Shown in pieces: positions 51,691-63,688 of a DNA stretch of 64,000 bases. The position numbers and the translations under genes were made by a program. The notes under the pieces were generated by a model. The model saw only the letters and a list, made by a program, of their open reading frames with translations, made no database searches and had not been told where the DNA came from. How positions within the stretch are numbered: position 1 is the first letter of the stretch; each line of letters begins with the position of its first letter. Source of the stretch: Ricinus communis (taxonomy: Eukaryota > Streptophyta > Magnoliopsida > Malpighiales > Euphorbiaceae); contig NC_063256.1 of assembly GCF_019578655.1 (NCBI RefSeq), positions 5,642,001-5,706,000 on the forward strand, in the 5' to 3' direction.

Positions 51691-52457
51691 TTTCTTTTAT
51701 GGGTAAGACGAGCAAATTACAAAAACATTGGTCTCACCAACCCAAATTCTTACAAGAGACAATTGAGGGTAATATGTACTTCGTGCACTTCACTGCGTGG
51801 GCATAGGAATTCTAGATTATCAAAGTGCAATCTCTCTATGCAGATAAGTCAACGAACATGGGCAAATCCCAGATTTTTCATTAATGATCTCAACTAACAC
51901 AAGATTCTTGGTTACAAGTGTTGGAAGATTTTGCAGTGAATAAGATTTCACACTTGCACTTTGTTTCAGAAAGAAAATGTTGAAAGTAAAGATAGGAGAA
52001 TCTAATGATGTAGTAGAATTACTTTTATTCAATACATCAACTTAATGTGGGAGTATCTATTCTTGTGATATAGAAGTTTTAAGTTTTATAGCAAGTAGTA
52101 GAGTTCTTTAAATCTTCTATAAAATAAAAAAAAAAAATTATATTGTAAATGCATCAATATTTAGTGTGAAATTCAATTGACTTGGCAAATAAAATAGAAT
52201 TTTAGATTTAATTTCGAATTAAAATTTAAAAAGAGACTAAGTTGTAATTATGATTGAATTCATTTATATCTTGTGAAGACCAAAAGGAGAAGTAACACTG
52301 CACCCTCTCTCAGCTTAATCACCCAAACTCAAGCCTAGTCCTTAGTTGTCAAGGAAGTAGAAATTTCAGTACAAAATAGCAAAACCCTTTTTGAATGAAG
52401 CTATAGGATTCTTTTAGAGGCACATCCGAGCATTCTAACTATATTGACACCTTCATA
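51691..52457. other. Spacer without recognised features
   Basis: No gene seen. 52260-52457 could be the downstream (3') part of the LINE remnant that follows. Confidence 0.4.
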
Positions 52458-52905
52458 TTAATAAGAGAATAAAAATACATAATCAGCATTCTCTCTATCT
52501 TGGCCATCATAACTGACCAATACAAAAATCAGAACACATGAAAGATCAAACAGAGAAATACCCTCTTTAGCTAATCTATTTGCAACTCTATTACCTTTTC
52601 TAAAAATATGAGTGACAACCAATTGCATCTGATCAACAGAGAAAAGACAACGTGACCAATCAACAAGAAGTGATTTAGGAATATAACTGTTTTTACTTGG
52701 GAATAGATGAAGAACGTATATTTAATCAGCCAAGATGAAAAGTTCAATCAACAGCATAAATAACAGCTTTAATTGCTGTAATGTAAGCATAAGAAGAACC
52801 CTTAACAAAGCCTCTATAATTCCACCCGCTCCTGGAGAGCCAAAAGCCAAGCCATCAATATTAACTTTCAACCAATTAGAAGGAGAAGGTCGCCGTAATA
52901 CCGGA
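52458..52905 (-). pseudogene. Decayed RNase H domain of a LINE-type retrotransposon
   Basis: On the minus strand, about 52905-52830 reads NWLKVNIDGLAFGSPGAGG, the first strand of the plant LINE RNase H domain with its catalytic Asp. The middle is disrupted; pieces such as AIKAVIYAVD are in another frame. From about 52690 a further frame reads LLVDWSRCLFSVDQMQLVV and then HIFRKGNRVANRLAKEG, the conserved C-terminal helix and HxxRxxNxxAdxLA motif, ending at TAA (52458-52460). At least one frameshift and missing middle parts make it non-functional. The reverse transcriptase part is not seen nearby. Confidence 0.75.
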
Positions 52906-53873
52906 ATGACTGAAGAAGCTTTATGAGTCTCAAACCTAATAAAATTATTTAAAATATATTTAGATAAGGTGAAGTTAGAAAATAAAATAGAAATTAAAAC
53001 TAAGTAATTTTGAAAAAAGAACTCTCTTATACTTTAGAGAGCATCATTTCTATAATAAAAAGTATCTTGAGAAATATTCAAATATAAAATGTTTTATATT
53101 TTATTTAAGTTTAATTAGCTATTTATATTTTATTTTATATCTTGTTTTATTTTCACCAACATTAATATTTTTAGTTTTTTTTTAATTTTTTTTTTAATTT
53201 TTACTAATAGAAAAATAAAATGACAAATATCAATTAAATTAAACACATAAATACTTGTAGCGCATTTATTAAATATATATATTAAAAAATAAAATTTGAC
53301 TTCCTATTTTATATTTAAAAAATAAATAGTGCATTAGAGTGTTATTTTGTAATATGACTTTTTAAAATAAAGAGTTTGATATATATAAAGAGTGTATCAA
53401 AAATATTTTAAAGTGAAAATAAAATTATCTTTATAAGCTATAATAGCAAATTAAATCATGAAAAGAAAAAAAAAAAACTATCTTTACATATTTACTTCAA
53501 AAATTATACACAAAAGTAAAAAAATAAATCTTAGGATGAATTTAATAAAATTCTATTAACCTTTAACAATACTAATTTGTCTTCATTAAATTTATAAAAA
53601 AAATTCAAATAATTGAGCACAGGGAAGAAATAAATTTTATTTTCTAAATAAAAAATTATTTAACAAAAATTGTATCTCTAAATCATTTGGAGTTACAATA
53701 TAGAATAAGTCTAACATGAAATCATAATTACGGTTACTGTAATTAATTAAATTCAACCAAAGCTTAAATTTGAGTAAGCTAATCCTTGTTTTTTCTTTTT
53801 ACTTTCCATTTAACAATTTCTTTTTTACTTTTATGAAACTCTCCGCTTTAGTGGGGCCACTTCCCACTCCTAA

Positions 53874-54126
53874 ACTTAGCACTCTAGGGCGAAGAGCATC
53901 TTAATATTAGCCGTTGTAAAAAGAAATGAATCCAACAGGATTTCGCCACGTGGACACCCCACTCCTGAATCCACGTCAGGCGAAGGTGTGTCCTTTTGAC
54001 TACGATGCGAACCCTGCTGCCTGCTATCCTGAACCGGGGGTTAACTAAGAACATCGAATGGAGAGGGTCCCGCTCTGACACGGCGTGGGTCCCGTTTTGG
54101 GGGGACCACCGCCGTTGACTTAGCAC
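53874..54126. mobile_element. GC-rich 235-bp insert flanked by a 9-bp direct repeat
   Basis: ACTTAGCAC stands at 53874-53882 and 54118-54126. The block between (53883-54117) is much richer in G+C than its surroundings. It contains an internal hairpin (TTCGCCACGTGGA at 53942-53954 against TCCACGTCAGGCGAA at 53970-53984), and GGGTCCCG occurs twice. A 9-base duplication is typical of Mutator-like elements, but I see no matching terminal inverted repeats and no coding potential. The element class is therefore open. Confidence 0.5.
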
Positions 54127-57100
54127 CATTTTTATCTTTTCTCTATCGTGTTGTTATTATTAAATAATAAGGTTGTAATGCTATACGGTGTGCAGCAGTC
54201 CCCTTAATTATAGCAACTATTATCTCTCCTGATTTATTTATTTTTACTATTATTATTAAATCATTTTAGATAAGAAAGAAACCCTTAATTTAAAACCAAT
54301 TTTCTTTTCAGTTAAGTGATAAAATAAAACTGGTTTTAATATATGAACCCAATAATTACTTGTAGATTATTTTAAAGCCAAATAATTCCATATATTAGAA
54401 AATACATATGAACACCTTTTAGGCCATATCAATTTACAATCAAAGAGAATTTTCAATTAACAAACGTCAGTTTCATGTTAAATAAAATACTCTGTGGTCA
54501 AATTTTGGTTATCAAATCTTATTAGAAAAAGAAAAGAAAAGGAATTGTTTAACAACTGATCAATTAATATGGTGCTATAATTTTCAATGGCCTATTGACT
54601 TGCTGTTGACAATAATTTACTTATTAGATAGATTGCTAATTAAATGCAAGATTGACGAATTGATATTATTATTATTAAGAGAGTGCAGAAAGTGAAAGGA
54701 TTGCTTTTAATAGTGAAGTTTAATTATTGAATTTTACAGGAACTTGATAGTGACGAATTGATTTCTTTTTAGGAAAGTTAATGCTAATATTTATCTGAAT
54801 GTGCAGTTTTTATAGGAGATTTCAAATATATTAACCATTGAATAGTATATGATTTACAAAAGAAATATACTTTACTTTATATCCCATTATGACTTTTATT
54901 AAATAAAAACTAGTGATTTGATTTGACGGATACATTTATTTATAAAAAAATTAAATAAATTTGAAATTTAATTTTCTTATGCACACTACTCTTAGTTGAT
55001 ATTAATAAAAATCACCACTTTTTATCGGAAAGGATTGTTCATTACTGTGTGGTCCATATAATCATCAGTAATGATGATTTAAGAGAAAAAAGAAGAAGGG
55101 GGAGACTGTATTAGTAAGGTAAATATAGAAGAAAAAACAGAAACCCAAAAAATTTCCAACCTCAACAATAGCCATCAAATAATTTTTGTCAGGAAGTGGC
55201 TTGGATAGCACATAGCCAGGGCTAGGGCCTAATTAGGCACATGACAAAGGAATACATAACATAACACAGGTCAATGTATCATTTTCCATCACTATTCATG
55301 GCAAATAAATCTTTTCAACGTCTCATAAATAATTAATTGAAAGCTTGACAAAGAAAGCCAATTTGCTAGTTTTTCTTGCAACACATATGTTACTATTCTC
55401 ATCTCTCATCCAAAACTTATCTATAAATGCCAACTTGTCTGCAACTCAAACAAAAAATTAAAAAAAAAAATTACTATTGTCTTCATAAATATATATGCTA
55501 TTTCACGCCCGACTTGGAATGTTCCAAATTTGGTCGTTTCTTGTCATGTGCATGCATTGACCCTTTTTTTTAAAAAAAAAATAAAATAAAAATAAATTCA
55601 GATTTGCATAATGCCCTTCGATCCAAATCTATAGAATTTCTTTACTTTTTTTTTTTTTTCTTTTCTAACATGAATTATTGGTTTTATTTTTTTATACTTC
55701 TCCCCCAGAATCTTTAGGGAAGATAATGTTCGTTACCATATAATTGCTCATTTCGATGGACTAAATTGGTTTCTAAAATTGTATAGTAGGCTGTATGTAG
55801 AAGTTTGAGTAGATGACATCTATTATATTATCTATGGACGTCCAATAGAAAATAATTTAAAAAACTAATGAATAATGTAGTATTTTAAATAATTGAATTA
55901 TGCTGAATGACATGATATTATTAGTTAAATGACTCATTGTAGAATTATTAATTTTTTAATGTCAAGATTGAAACTTTCTCCAAAGCATTCTTTTTCTATG
56001 AACTGGGATATTGAGTCTTCAAATATACGACACATGTTTTATTAGGCTAATTATGACATTAACATTTGCATGCATAAAAAGAAAGAATCAAAGCATATAA
56101 TCATGGGAAATAAAAAGTGGGAAAAGCATATTAATTATAAAACAAAACTATTCATTTAGGATCTGATGAGTTTGTATAAATTTATGTTTTTTTGTGAGGA
56201 GGTGATAGGCATAACTTTATTCCCAAAGCCAAAAGGTAAGCTATTGAAAGCAGAAAAGCTTTTATTACATAAAATTAGGCTTGCACGTAAGCAATTCTAC
56301 TTACTTTATTAACGACTAGATGGCATGTTCTCGCTTCTAACTCTCTATTCATTCCAATTTCCAATCAACCAAAATACTTGTTACTTGTCTCTGTGATTAT
56401 GTAAAAGAGTCATGTATAATGGGGCCTCTTATGCACCGGTTTTAAACCCTTCCTTTTACTATCTATACATTATGGTCTAGGAATCCCAAGAAGCTTTTTC
56501 ATTGTTTCTTTCTTTTTGAAACATTCCGCATCAAAGAATTAACAGATGGAAACAACTAATTCCACCTGACCCAGCCCCCATATATGCAATGCCTAAGTGC
56601 CTTTGATCAGTCTTTTTAATTGAAATAATTAGAGCAGTGTTAGTCTGTTAGATACACTTGGCTGCTCTTTCTTTGCATACTCTGTTAGTTTAAAAAAGAA
56701 AAATGAAAAAGAAGAAGAATTCACTTTGTCCTAGCTTTATACCCACAAAAACGAAAAAAAAGCAAAAGTATTTCTGTCATCTGTCCCTATAAAATGATCT
56801 TACAAGAGCCGAGCTTTTGCATTCAAATTTCTGCTTAAAAAGGAGTAGAATTTCACACGCCTCAATGGCACATGGATCTAACAACTTTAGCTTTTTAGTT
56901 GGCTAATATCCCAAAGCAAATAAAAAGTGTAGAAAAGAAAACAGGAGGTACATTGCGATCTGCGAGGTACGGCAATTATTGGAGATTGGCGTGTTCTTGT
57001 TGTTCCTCAAGATTACTTACTCTAATATTTATCCTTTTTATTCTTTTGGACACACACACACGCACCCACTCAAATTGGATGTTGGTTGGGACTCCGCTCC

Positions 57101-58170
57101 TGTAATTAATACAATCAATAAGAATTTCATAATGAGAACACCCGCAAAACCGTAACAGTCAGTCTCTAGGCACCACTTGCAGTTCCTTCCCTGGTTATCC
57201 AGTTCCATGCATTAAGGTCAAACACATGTGCGTCTTGACAAAGCTGGACCTCGCCCCCCACCAGCCCTACCATTCAACAGTGGGGATGCATGCATCAGCC
57301 CAGCAGTTGATTAAGTTCCCATAATTCAAAATGCATGTCAGCGATTGCACAGTGCAGCCTATTTTAAATATCATGATAAGCTGGATGCTTCATGATTGAT
57401 ATACCTCCACAAAATTGGAGCCTAACTTGTAACACACAATATGCAGGAACATCTACAAGATGCAGCTCATGCATATTGCAGGAATCCTACCAGGCAAATT
57501 TCTTTTTTGTCTACGGGTAAAAATGCTGTCAAATACGGTTTGCTGCTTTTATAAATCATAATCCTTTCAGAATGCTTTGGTGACATCGACAACACTAGCA
57601 TTACCGGATGACCTAATGTGGGAGCTCTGCAAATGCTTGAGCATCTGTTTCGCAATTTCACCTCATTGTTTTCCTTCCTTCCATTATCAGGGAAGTATGG
57701 GACTACCCGAACAAAAGGACACTGATGCTTCCAATCACAGCAAGCACCAAAATCCCGTGCACAGTGACAGGCATACCATTGGATGTCTGCCATTGAGAAG
57801 AGCGGATGAAGTGAATACATCTTTTTCTAAGAGTTTTAAGGATGTAGCCATCAGGCCTTAGGACCTGGTGAGTAGCCCTACCAACTGTAACACACTAGAA
57901 TCATGTTAAAAGAGAAAAGTTCAAAGAAGAAAAATAATGCAACATAACTCATAACGCATCAGTATAAACAAAAAGCTGTATTTCAAATCAGTAACTAATA
58001 AATGGGATTTAATAAAATAACAAAAATTTCCCACGTTTTCCCAGTGATGTCACTAACATTGGATTTAAAATGGACCTTCCATGGCATCTAACAGCATTTT
58101 CAAAATTCATTTAGTTATCCACAAGTCAGGAAGTATATCTCCAAATTCTCTAATCTAAGGCCAACAAAAG
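54127..58170. other. Intergenic between the GC-rich insert and SRP9
   Basis: No gene recognised. AT-rich to about 56800. Nearer SRP9 (57100-58000) base composition is more even, and a minus-strand frame ending near 57660 encodes a hydrophobic stretch (VTVHGILVLAVIGSISVLLF), but it has no convincing start or known relative. Confidence 0.4.
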
Positions 58171-60142
58171 TTATTGTTTCCTTCCCCTTCCTCTCCTCCC
58201 TGTCTGTGCTTCCGGTTGTTCTTTCCCTGTGACCTCTGACACATCAGCTGCATCAAGACAAGGAAGAGAAACAAAATGCATAGCTAGTTAGAACAGCTTC
58301 AACACATCCAGATCCAATAGTTTCTTCAAACTTCCCTCGACAAAAATGCAACAACATTAAATTCAAAATGCAGACTATATTGAAATGTTTAAGTCAGAAA
58401 AAGACCATACCATCAGGACCTCGAGACATCAAAGTAAAGAAAATATTATTCAGTTTCTCCATCTTCTTAGCATCCTGTGCCTGGTCTGTTTTGAACTTGA
58501 GAGACTGGGCAAAAGCAAAATACACTATAGAATGAGTAGAAGTAAAGGTACTACTTAAGAAGAAGTACTCAGATGCTCGGTGTGCCATGACAATTTAAAC
58601 ACAAGAGCAGTGATTTTATCCTTAAGGAGCTAGCTATAAACACCAATAATTGGTCAATTCCCATCGGGCCAATCTTAAGAATCAGAAGTCTTGAGCCTTC
58701 AGCACACCACCACCTAGTCATAATGACATACAACAGAAACTGAAAGCTATAAACTGGAGGATTTGTCATTAAGAAAGAAAAAGTAGTCATCCTAGGCTCA
58801 AAAGCAGAATGAAATGCAATTATGTATTCAAAAAGGGTCCATAAACAACCAAACATCAGAAATTTTAAAGTGTGCTTGATCAACATCGTTCCTCAAATCC
58901 CAAAGAGCTATATATACAGCGATGCAGCCACAACAGTGATGCTAATAAAAAAGTTAAACATGTATAGAGTTACTAAAGTTACTCATTCTATCACAAGTAA
59001 AAACCACAAAAATATCTTTGGAGTTGTTTAGAGTAGAGATTAAGGTGCTTCTTGATAACCAGATCAAACACATATATTAAAACTGTATAGTTCTAAGCGT
59101 CTGTCCAATAACATTGTCGTCTCAACCACTAAATTTTTATCACCAACTAAGGCAGAAAATAAAAGGTTTTGCATACCCAAGGTAAACATAATACTTTTTC
59201 CTTAACTATCAATGCAATCTGATTCACAGTACATAGTACATAACCTGTTCAATACATGTTATGCAACTCACTAAGCTATGCCCACAAACTTAAAGATTAA
59301 TAGGGACCATTGGATGGAAGTGTATGCAACCCAGTTCAATCTTAAAGACATCTTTGGGAAACAATAACCTATCTGGTAATTGGATCGCTTTATGGGGTTC
59401 ACAATTAAGATATCACATCAATTATAAAAAGCAAAACATGAAATTGCTCACTCTCTTGCTCATCCATAGAAACTGAAGTAACCAAATAGAAACCATGCAA
59501 ATCCATCTCGCCGATACCACCTAAAAAATTTTAGGCTTATCCCCCCTAAATGCTCCTCAGGGTTATCCTTTTTTTTTTTATAGAAGCTTACCTTCCCAAC
59601 AATAATGTATTCTTAATACCCCTAAAAGAAGCAATGTAACAATTCTTATGGAAGCTAGGCGTTTCAGCGCATTCAAACACAGCGAATTGAATGATACAGC
59701 ACAATTCACAAAAACAATTCCACTAAATGTATCAACTTTCACACAATTGTAATACTACAGCAAATGCAGCTGTAAATAAATCTAACCATAGTTCAATCAC
59801 AAGCACATAAGGAAGGGAATAGAACAGACACAATACCTCTTTGTTGTCAGAAACCGTCAGAACCAACATGCCATCACAGTGCCGATACTTCATCACATAC
59901 CTCGTCTACATTCCCCAATTCCACATCACAAACACAAAGAACACAGTATTAAATTAGTATTGATAAAAATTAACAGCACAACAGAAACATTGTCTCACTC
60001 CGGGTTAAAAGAACAATCAGATCGTAGAGTTAAAATTAATTGAAATTTCAAATAGTAGGAAGGGAATAACCAAATCAGGGTCAGCACGGAACATTTGTAC
60101 GGATCGCTCAACGAATTCTTCCCAAGAAGTTATGAAACCCAT
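58171..60142 (-). CDS. SRP9: Signal recognition particle 9 kDa protein
   Basis: Four exons on the minus strand: 60142-60071, 59905-59837, 58504-58411 and 58247-58171 (stop TAA), in phase, 103 residues, the usual plant SRP9 length. Recognisable segments are SWEEFVERSVQMFRADPD, TRYVMKYRHCDGMLVLTVSD, KFKTDQAQDAKKMEKLNN and FFTLMSRGPDADVSEVTG, with a basic tail rich in Gly and Arg. SRP9 forms a heterodimer with SRP14 on the Alu domain of SRP RNA and delays elongation while ribosomes are brought to the ER. All parts look intact. The gene is divergent from the transporter pseudogene, with about 490 bases between start codons. The third exon lies 1.3 kb from the second across a large intron. Confidence 0.95.
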
Positions 60143-60628
60143 TCTCAGCAATCTGAAGCGACGTCGTCGTCGAGGCGGAGCAGAGATTTTTATTTTTATT
60201 TTTTATTTTTTCGTCGAGAAGTTTAACGTGCACTGAAGAGAATCGGTCTCGGCTGATGATGAATAGAAATTTGCCAGTTAAGCAAAACTTGGAGAATGGA
60301 CCCACCCAGTACAAGATATCAACCGACGTCGTTTAGTAAAATAAATAAATAAATAACAAACGCGAATGAACTAAATCGTCGGTCCTATGACACTTCTGTT
60401 TTACAAGATTTTCAAACAAATTAAATCTTTTTTCTGTAACCAAAACTTTCAAACAGTAATGTCATTCCATTTAATGGCAAATGAGATGAGCTTTCATTGA
60501 TATGCAAGAAAGTCAAAACAAAAGAGAAAAGGAGTACCAATTTTATCGTTAAATGGATTTGTTTCAATTATTGCAAGCAACCCAGAACAAGAGAACCGCA
60601 CAGCTGCAAATAAGACCCAAAAAAATTA
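60143..60628. promoter_or_regulatory. Bidirectional upstream region of SRP9 and the transporter pseudogene
   Basis: About 490 bases between two divergent start codons. The SRP9-proximal part (60150-60330) is richer in G+C. No specific element was assigned. Confidence 0.35.
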
Positions 60629-62979
60629 ATGGCGGACTCAACAGAGGCGAAGAAAGAGAAACTTGCACAGGAGATGCAGCAGGAAGCTGAAGAAGAACAA
60701 GCATCAGGAGCTGAACATGCAGGAAAAGGCACGTGGAAGCACGCAGCTTTTCATGTTGCAACAACTATTGCTACTCCTGCTGCTTATGCACCTTTACCTT
60801 TTGCCCTTGCTTCTCTCGGCTGGACCCTTGGTAAATTTTCTTGGCCTATAATCTTTTTTCCTACCTAATTATTCTGTTCTGAATGATGGAATATAATTGA
60901 TACAACTTGTTCTTGATTTATATAATATACTTTTTTCTGAATTCAGGGGTAAGTAGTTTGGTGGGTGCAACACTTGCTACGTGGTATTCCAGCATGTTGA
61001 TTGCGTCTTTATGGAGATGGAATGGGAAGAAGCAAGTTGCATACAGGCATCTTGCACATAGAATATTTGGTTAGTTTAGTTTCCTTCATCTCTTTTTTTT
61101 TTTTTAGGATTTTATAGAAAATTAGAATTGGGCTTTTTCCTTGTTTGTTTGTTTGTTACTAGAATATGAAGCTATAGCTTTATTCAGTAAACAATTTCAT
61201 TAAGTTTGTAATTCTTGGATTCGTTACTTCCTGTCTAGCTTGATTTCCTGAACAATTTTAACCTTGGGACCGAATTAAATAGTGATAATGGGTGAAAAGT
61301 TATGCATGAAAATAAGTTTTAGATGCACTAAACTAATTTAACTGACTACTGTTTTTTTCTTTCTTGAAGGATAATGGGGTTACTGGTCTATTGCATGTTT
61401 TCAGCAGGTGGCGTCTTTAGGCAATAATATTGCCATTCAAATTGCTGCTGGGAGCAGCCTTAAGGTTGGTTGAACTGACACAATTTCAATTGGATAATGA
61501 AAACATTGGTGTGCACCATTTGTTTCTTTCCTTTTTCTATTACTGTTCTGTGTTTCATGTTTCCGCAGGCAGTGTACAAATACTACCACAAGGAAGGTAC
61601 TTTAACCTTGCAATTCTTCATTTTTTTTTTTTGGAGCATTTGAACTATTCCTTTCTCAGCTCCCTGATATCCATTCATTGAGATGGGTGAACGGATTATG
61701 CACTTTCAGCACAATTGGCTTTGCTGGCACTACTATTGGTGTGACAATATATAATGGTAGGCTTGGAAGTCATTTGATATTTACTTCTTATTCTTGTAAT
61801 GAAGTTTTATCTTAGTATCTTCTGATACCCCCATCTTCACTTTCATGGTTTTCATGTCCCATTGTAGGTAGAAAGACTGATAGAAATCTAATCAGTTATA
61901 ATGTGCAAGAAAGCTCCTCTTTCAAGTCATTTAGAGCCTTCAACGCTCTGGGGGCAATTGCCTTTTCATTTGGGGATGCAATGCTTCCAGAAATACAAGT
62001 ATATGTTGTCCTAACAATTTACAATTGATGGCTTTGTCAATTTCTTAGAAATATGTCTTTAGATAAGTAATGGTTGATACAAATGGTAGGCAGACGACCC
62101 TTACATGATTTCCTACCGTGAGAGAGCCTGTGAAAAAGAACATGTATAAAGGTGTATCAGCAGCATATGGAGTTATTTTATTGACTTATTGGCCATTGGC
62201 ATTCTGTGGATACTGGGCATTTGGATCAGAAGTTCAGCCTTACATTGTTGCATCCCTTAGCATCCCAGAATGGACAGTTGTTATGGCAAACCTCTTTGCT
62301 GTAATTCAGATTTCAGGATGCTATCAGGTAATCTCTACACATTTATATTAAAGTTTCCTTTATGCATATGTTACATTCATATTCTAATAATTGTTTACTG
62401 AAGAGAACAATTTTTCAAGTTCGGCTAAGAAACTAAACTTTGATTTTAATCATGGGCCCAGCTCATCCCATAAGCAGGCAAGGAAGAGATTTTCTTCAGC
62501 GGTTATCTTAATGAATTTTTTTTCTTTCTAAAAATGAAGTATTCTTAAAAGAGTAGACAATAATAAATTTCTTTGCAAAGATATACTGCAGGCCTACGTA
62601 CGCCTATTTCGAGGACAAGATGAAGCAATGGAGCAAAACTGCTAATCACATCCCTGCCAAAGAGCGCCTAATTCGTGTTGTCTTCACCTCCATTTACATT
62701 GTTCTTGTCACTCTTGTTGCTGCAGCAATGCCTTTTTTCGGTGACTTTGTATCCATATGTGGTGCCGTTGGTTTTACTCCACTGGATTTCGTCTTCCCTG
62801 CTATCGCATATCTGAAATCTGGAAGAATGCCCAAAAGCACTAAATTTCGGGTTCTAATACAGCTTATGAATTTTGCAACAGCTGCATGGTTCTCAGTTGT
62901 GGCAGTATTAGGCTGCATTGGTGCTGTCAAGTTTATTATTGAAGACATCAGGACATACAAGTTTTTTCATGATATATAA
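60629..62979 (+). pseudogene. GABA/amino-acid transporter (AAAP family, GABA transporter 2-like), disabled
   Basis: Seven exon-like blocks align along a full plant proton-coupled amino-acid/GABA permease: 60629-60830, 60947-61069, 61370-61464, 61569 to about 61756, about 61868-62000, 62094-62327 and 62581-62979 (stop TAA). Family segments include GTWKHAAFHVATTIATP, SLGNNIAIQIAAGSSLKAV, LPDIHSLRWVNGLC, ALGAIAFSFGDAMLPEIQ, REPVKKNMYKGVSAAYG and CGYWAFGSEVQPYIVASL. Three lesions break it. TAA at 61372-61374 lies where the family has a Tyr (GYWGYW). A run of 12 T at 61621-61632 shifts the frame before GAFELF. An 18-base insertion (62100-62117) after an otherwise normal acceptor brings TGA at 62106-62108. 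Splice sites and remaining codons are well kept, so loss is recent. The T-run alone could be a sequencing error, but the other two are not in homopolymers. The closest functional relative, from memory, is Arabidopsis At5g41800. Confidence 0.85.
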
Positions 62980-63469
62980 GAGATTCAAATATTCTTGCAT
63001 ACAGATTTCCATTCACCTTTTAGTTGCATAGTGGCCAATGAATCACATCATATGTCAGCATCATATGATATGATATCAAAATTACTTTCTAATTTAAAAA
63101 GTTAAAATACCAAAATTACAGAAACAACTAAAAGATTTTCTTTTGTATGAGATGGTCTCTCATGGAATATGATTTTTATACAAAAAATAAAAGAGAAAAG
63201 TTTCTATTTTACGATTTTCCTTTTAAAGTTTCTATAAAAGAGAAAAAAGTTCTGAATCGATACTAATTATTTGAAACCTTTATAGCCAAATCAAATTACC
63301 ATAATTTAGATCCATCCATTTATTTCTCATGTCTGAAAGCAACACTAAGCAGGTAAACAAATAAAATTAGGGCAACTGCTTTGTTAATGCTCATTCTCAA
63401 ATGGTCCGGTCTCCACGCATAACTACCCCAATCCCCATTGGCCACTTTCCTCTTTGTTTTATGATTGGG
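62980..63469. other. Intergenic spacer
   Basis: Probable 3' flank of the transporter pseudogene, AT-rich. ATCATATGATATGATATCA near 63060-63080 is partly palindromic. No gene seen. Confidence 0.45.
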
Positions 63470-63470
63470 A

Positions 63471-63549
63471 TAAGGTCCAAATAGGTCCTTAAACTTTGGA
63501 GGCAGTTAAATAGATCTTTTTACAAAGTTTAGGGCCTATTTGGACCTTA
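63471..63549. mobile_element. Short MITE-like inverted repeat in the PRA1 promoter
   Basis: TAAGGTCCAAATAGGTCCTT (63471-63490) plus AAACTTT is mirrored by AAAGTTTAGGGCCTATTTGG plus ACCTTA (about 63524-63549). The two arms leave a loop of about 25 bases. It lies roughly 140 bases before the PRA1 start codon. Its size fits a very short MITE or a TIR pair with the middle deleted. Confidence 0.7.
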
Positions 63550-63688
63550 TTCCTTTTTACGATTCTATCTTGTTATTTGTTAAGTTTACTAACGACGCGT
63601 TTTTATTCCTTAATTCTCTACTCCTCAAAATATCTAAAACATCAAACCAAAAGATTCAAAATACTCTCTGTTCGGCTCTCTCTCTCTG

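Noticed and set aside
57660..57880. Minus-strand frame with a hydrophobic stretch downstream of SRP9
   Set aside because: About 70 open codons are expected by chance in several places of a 64-kb window; no start, no family resemblance.
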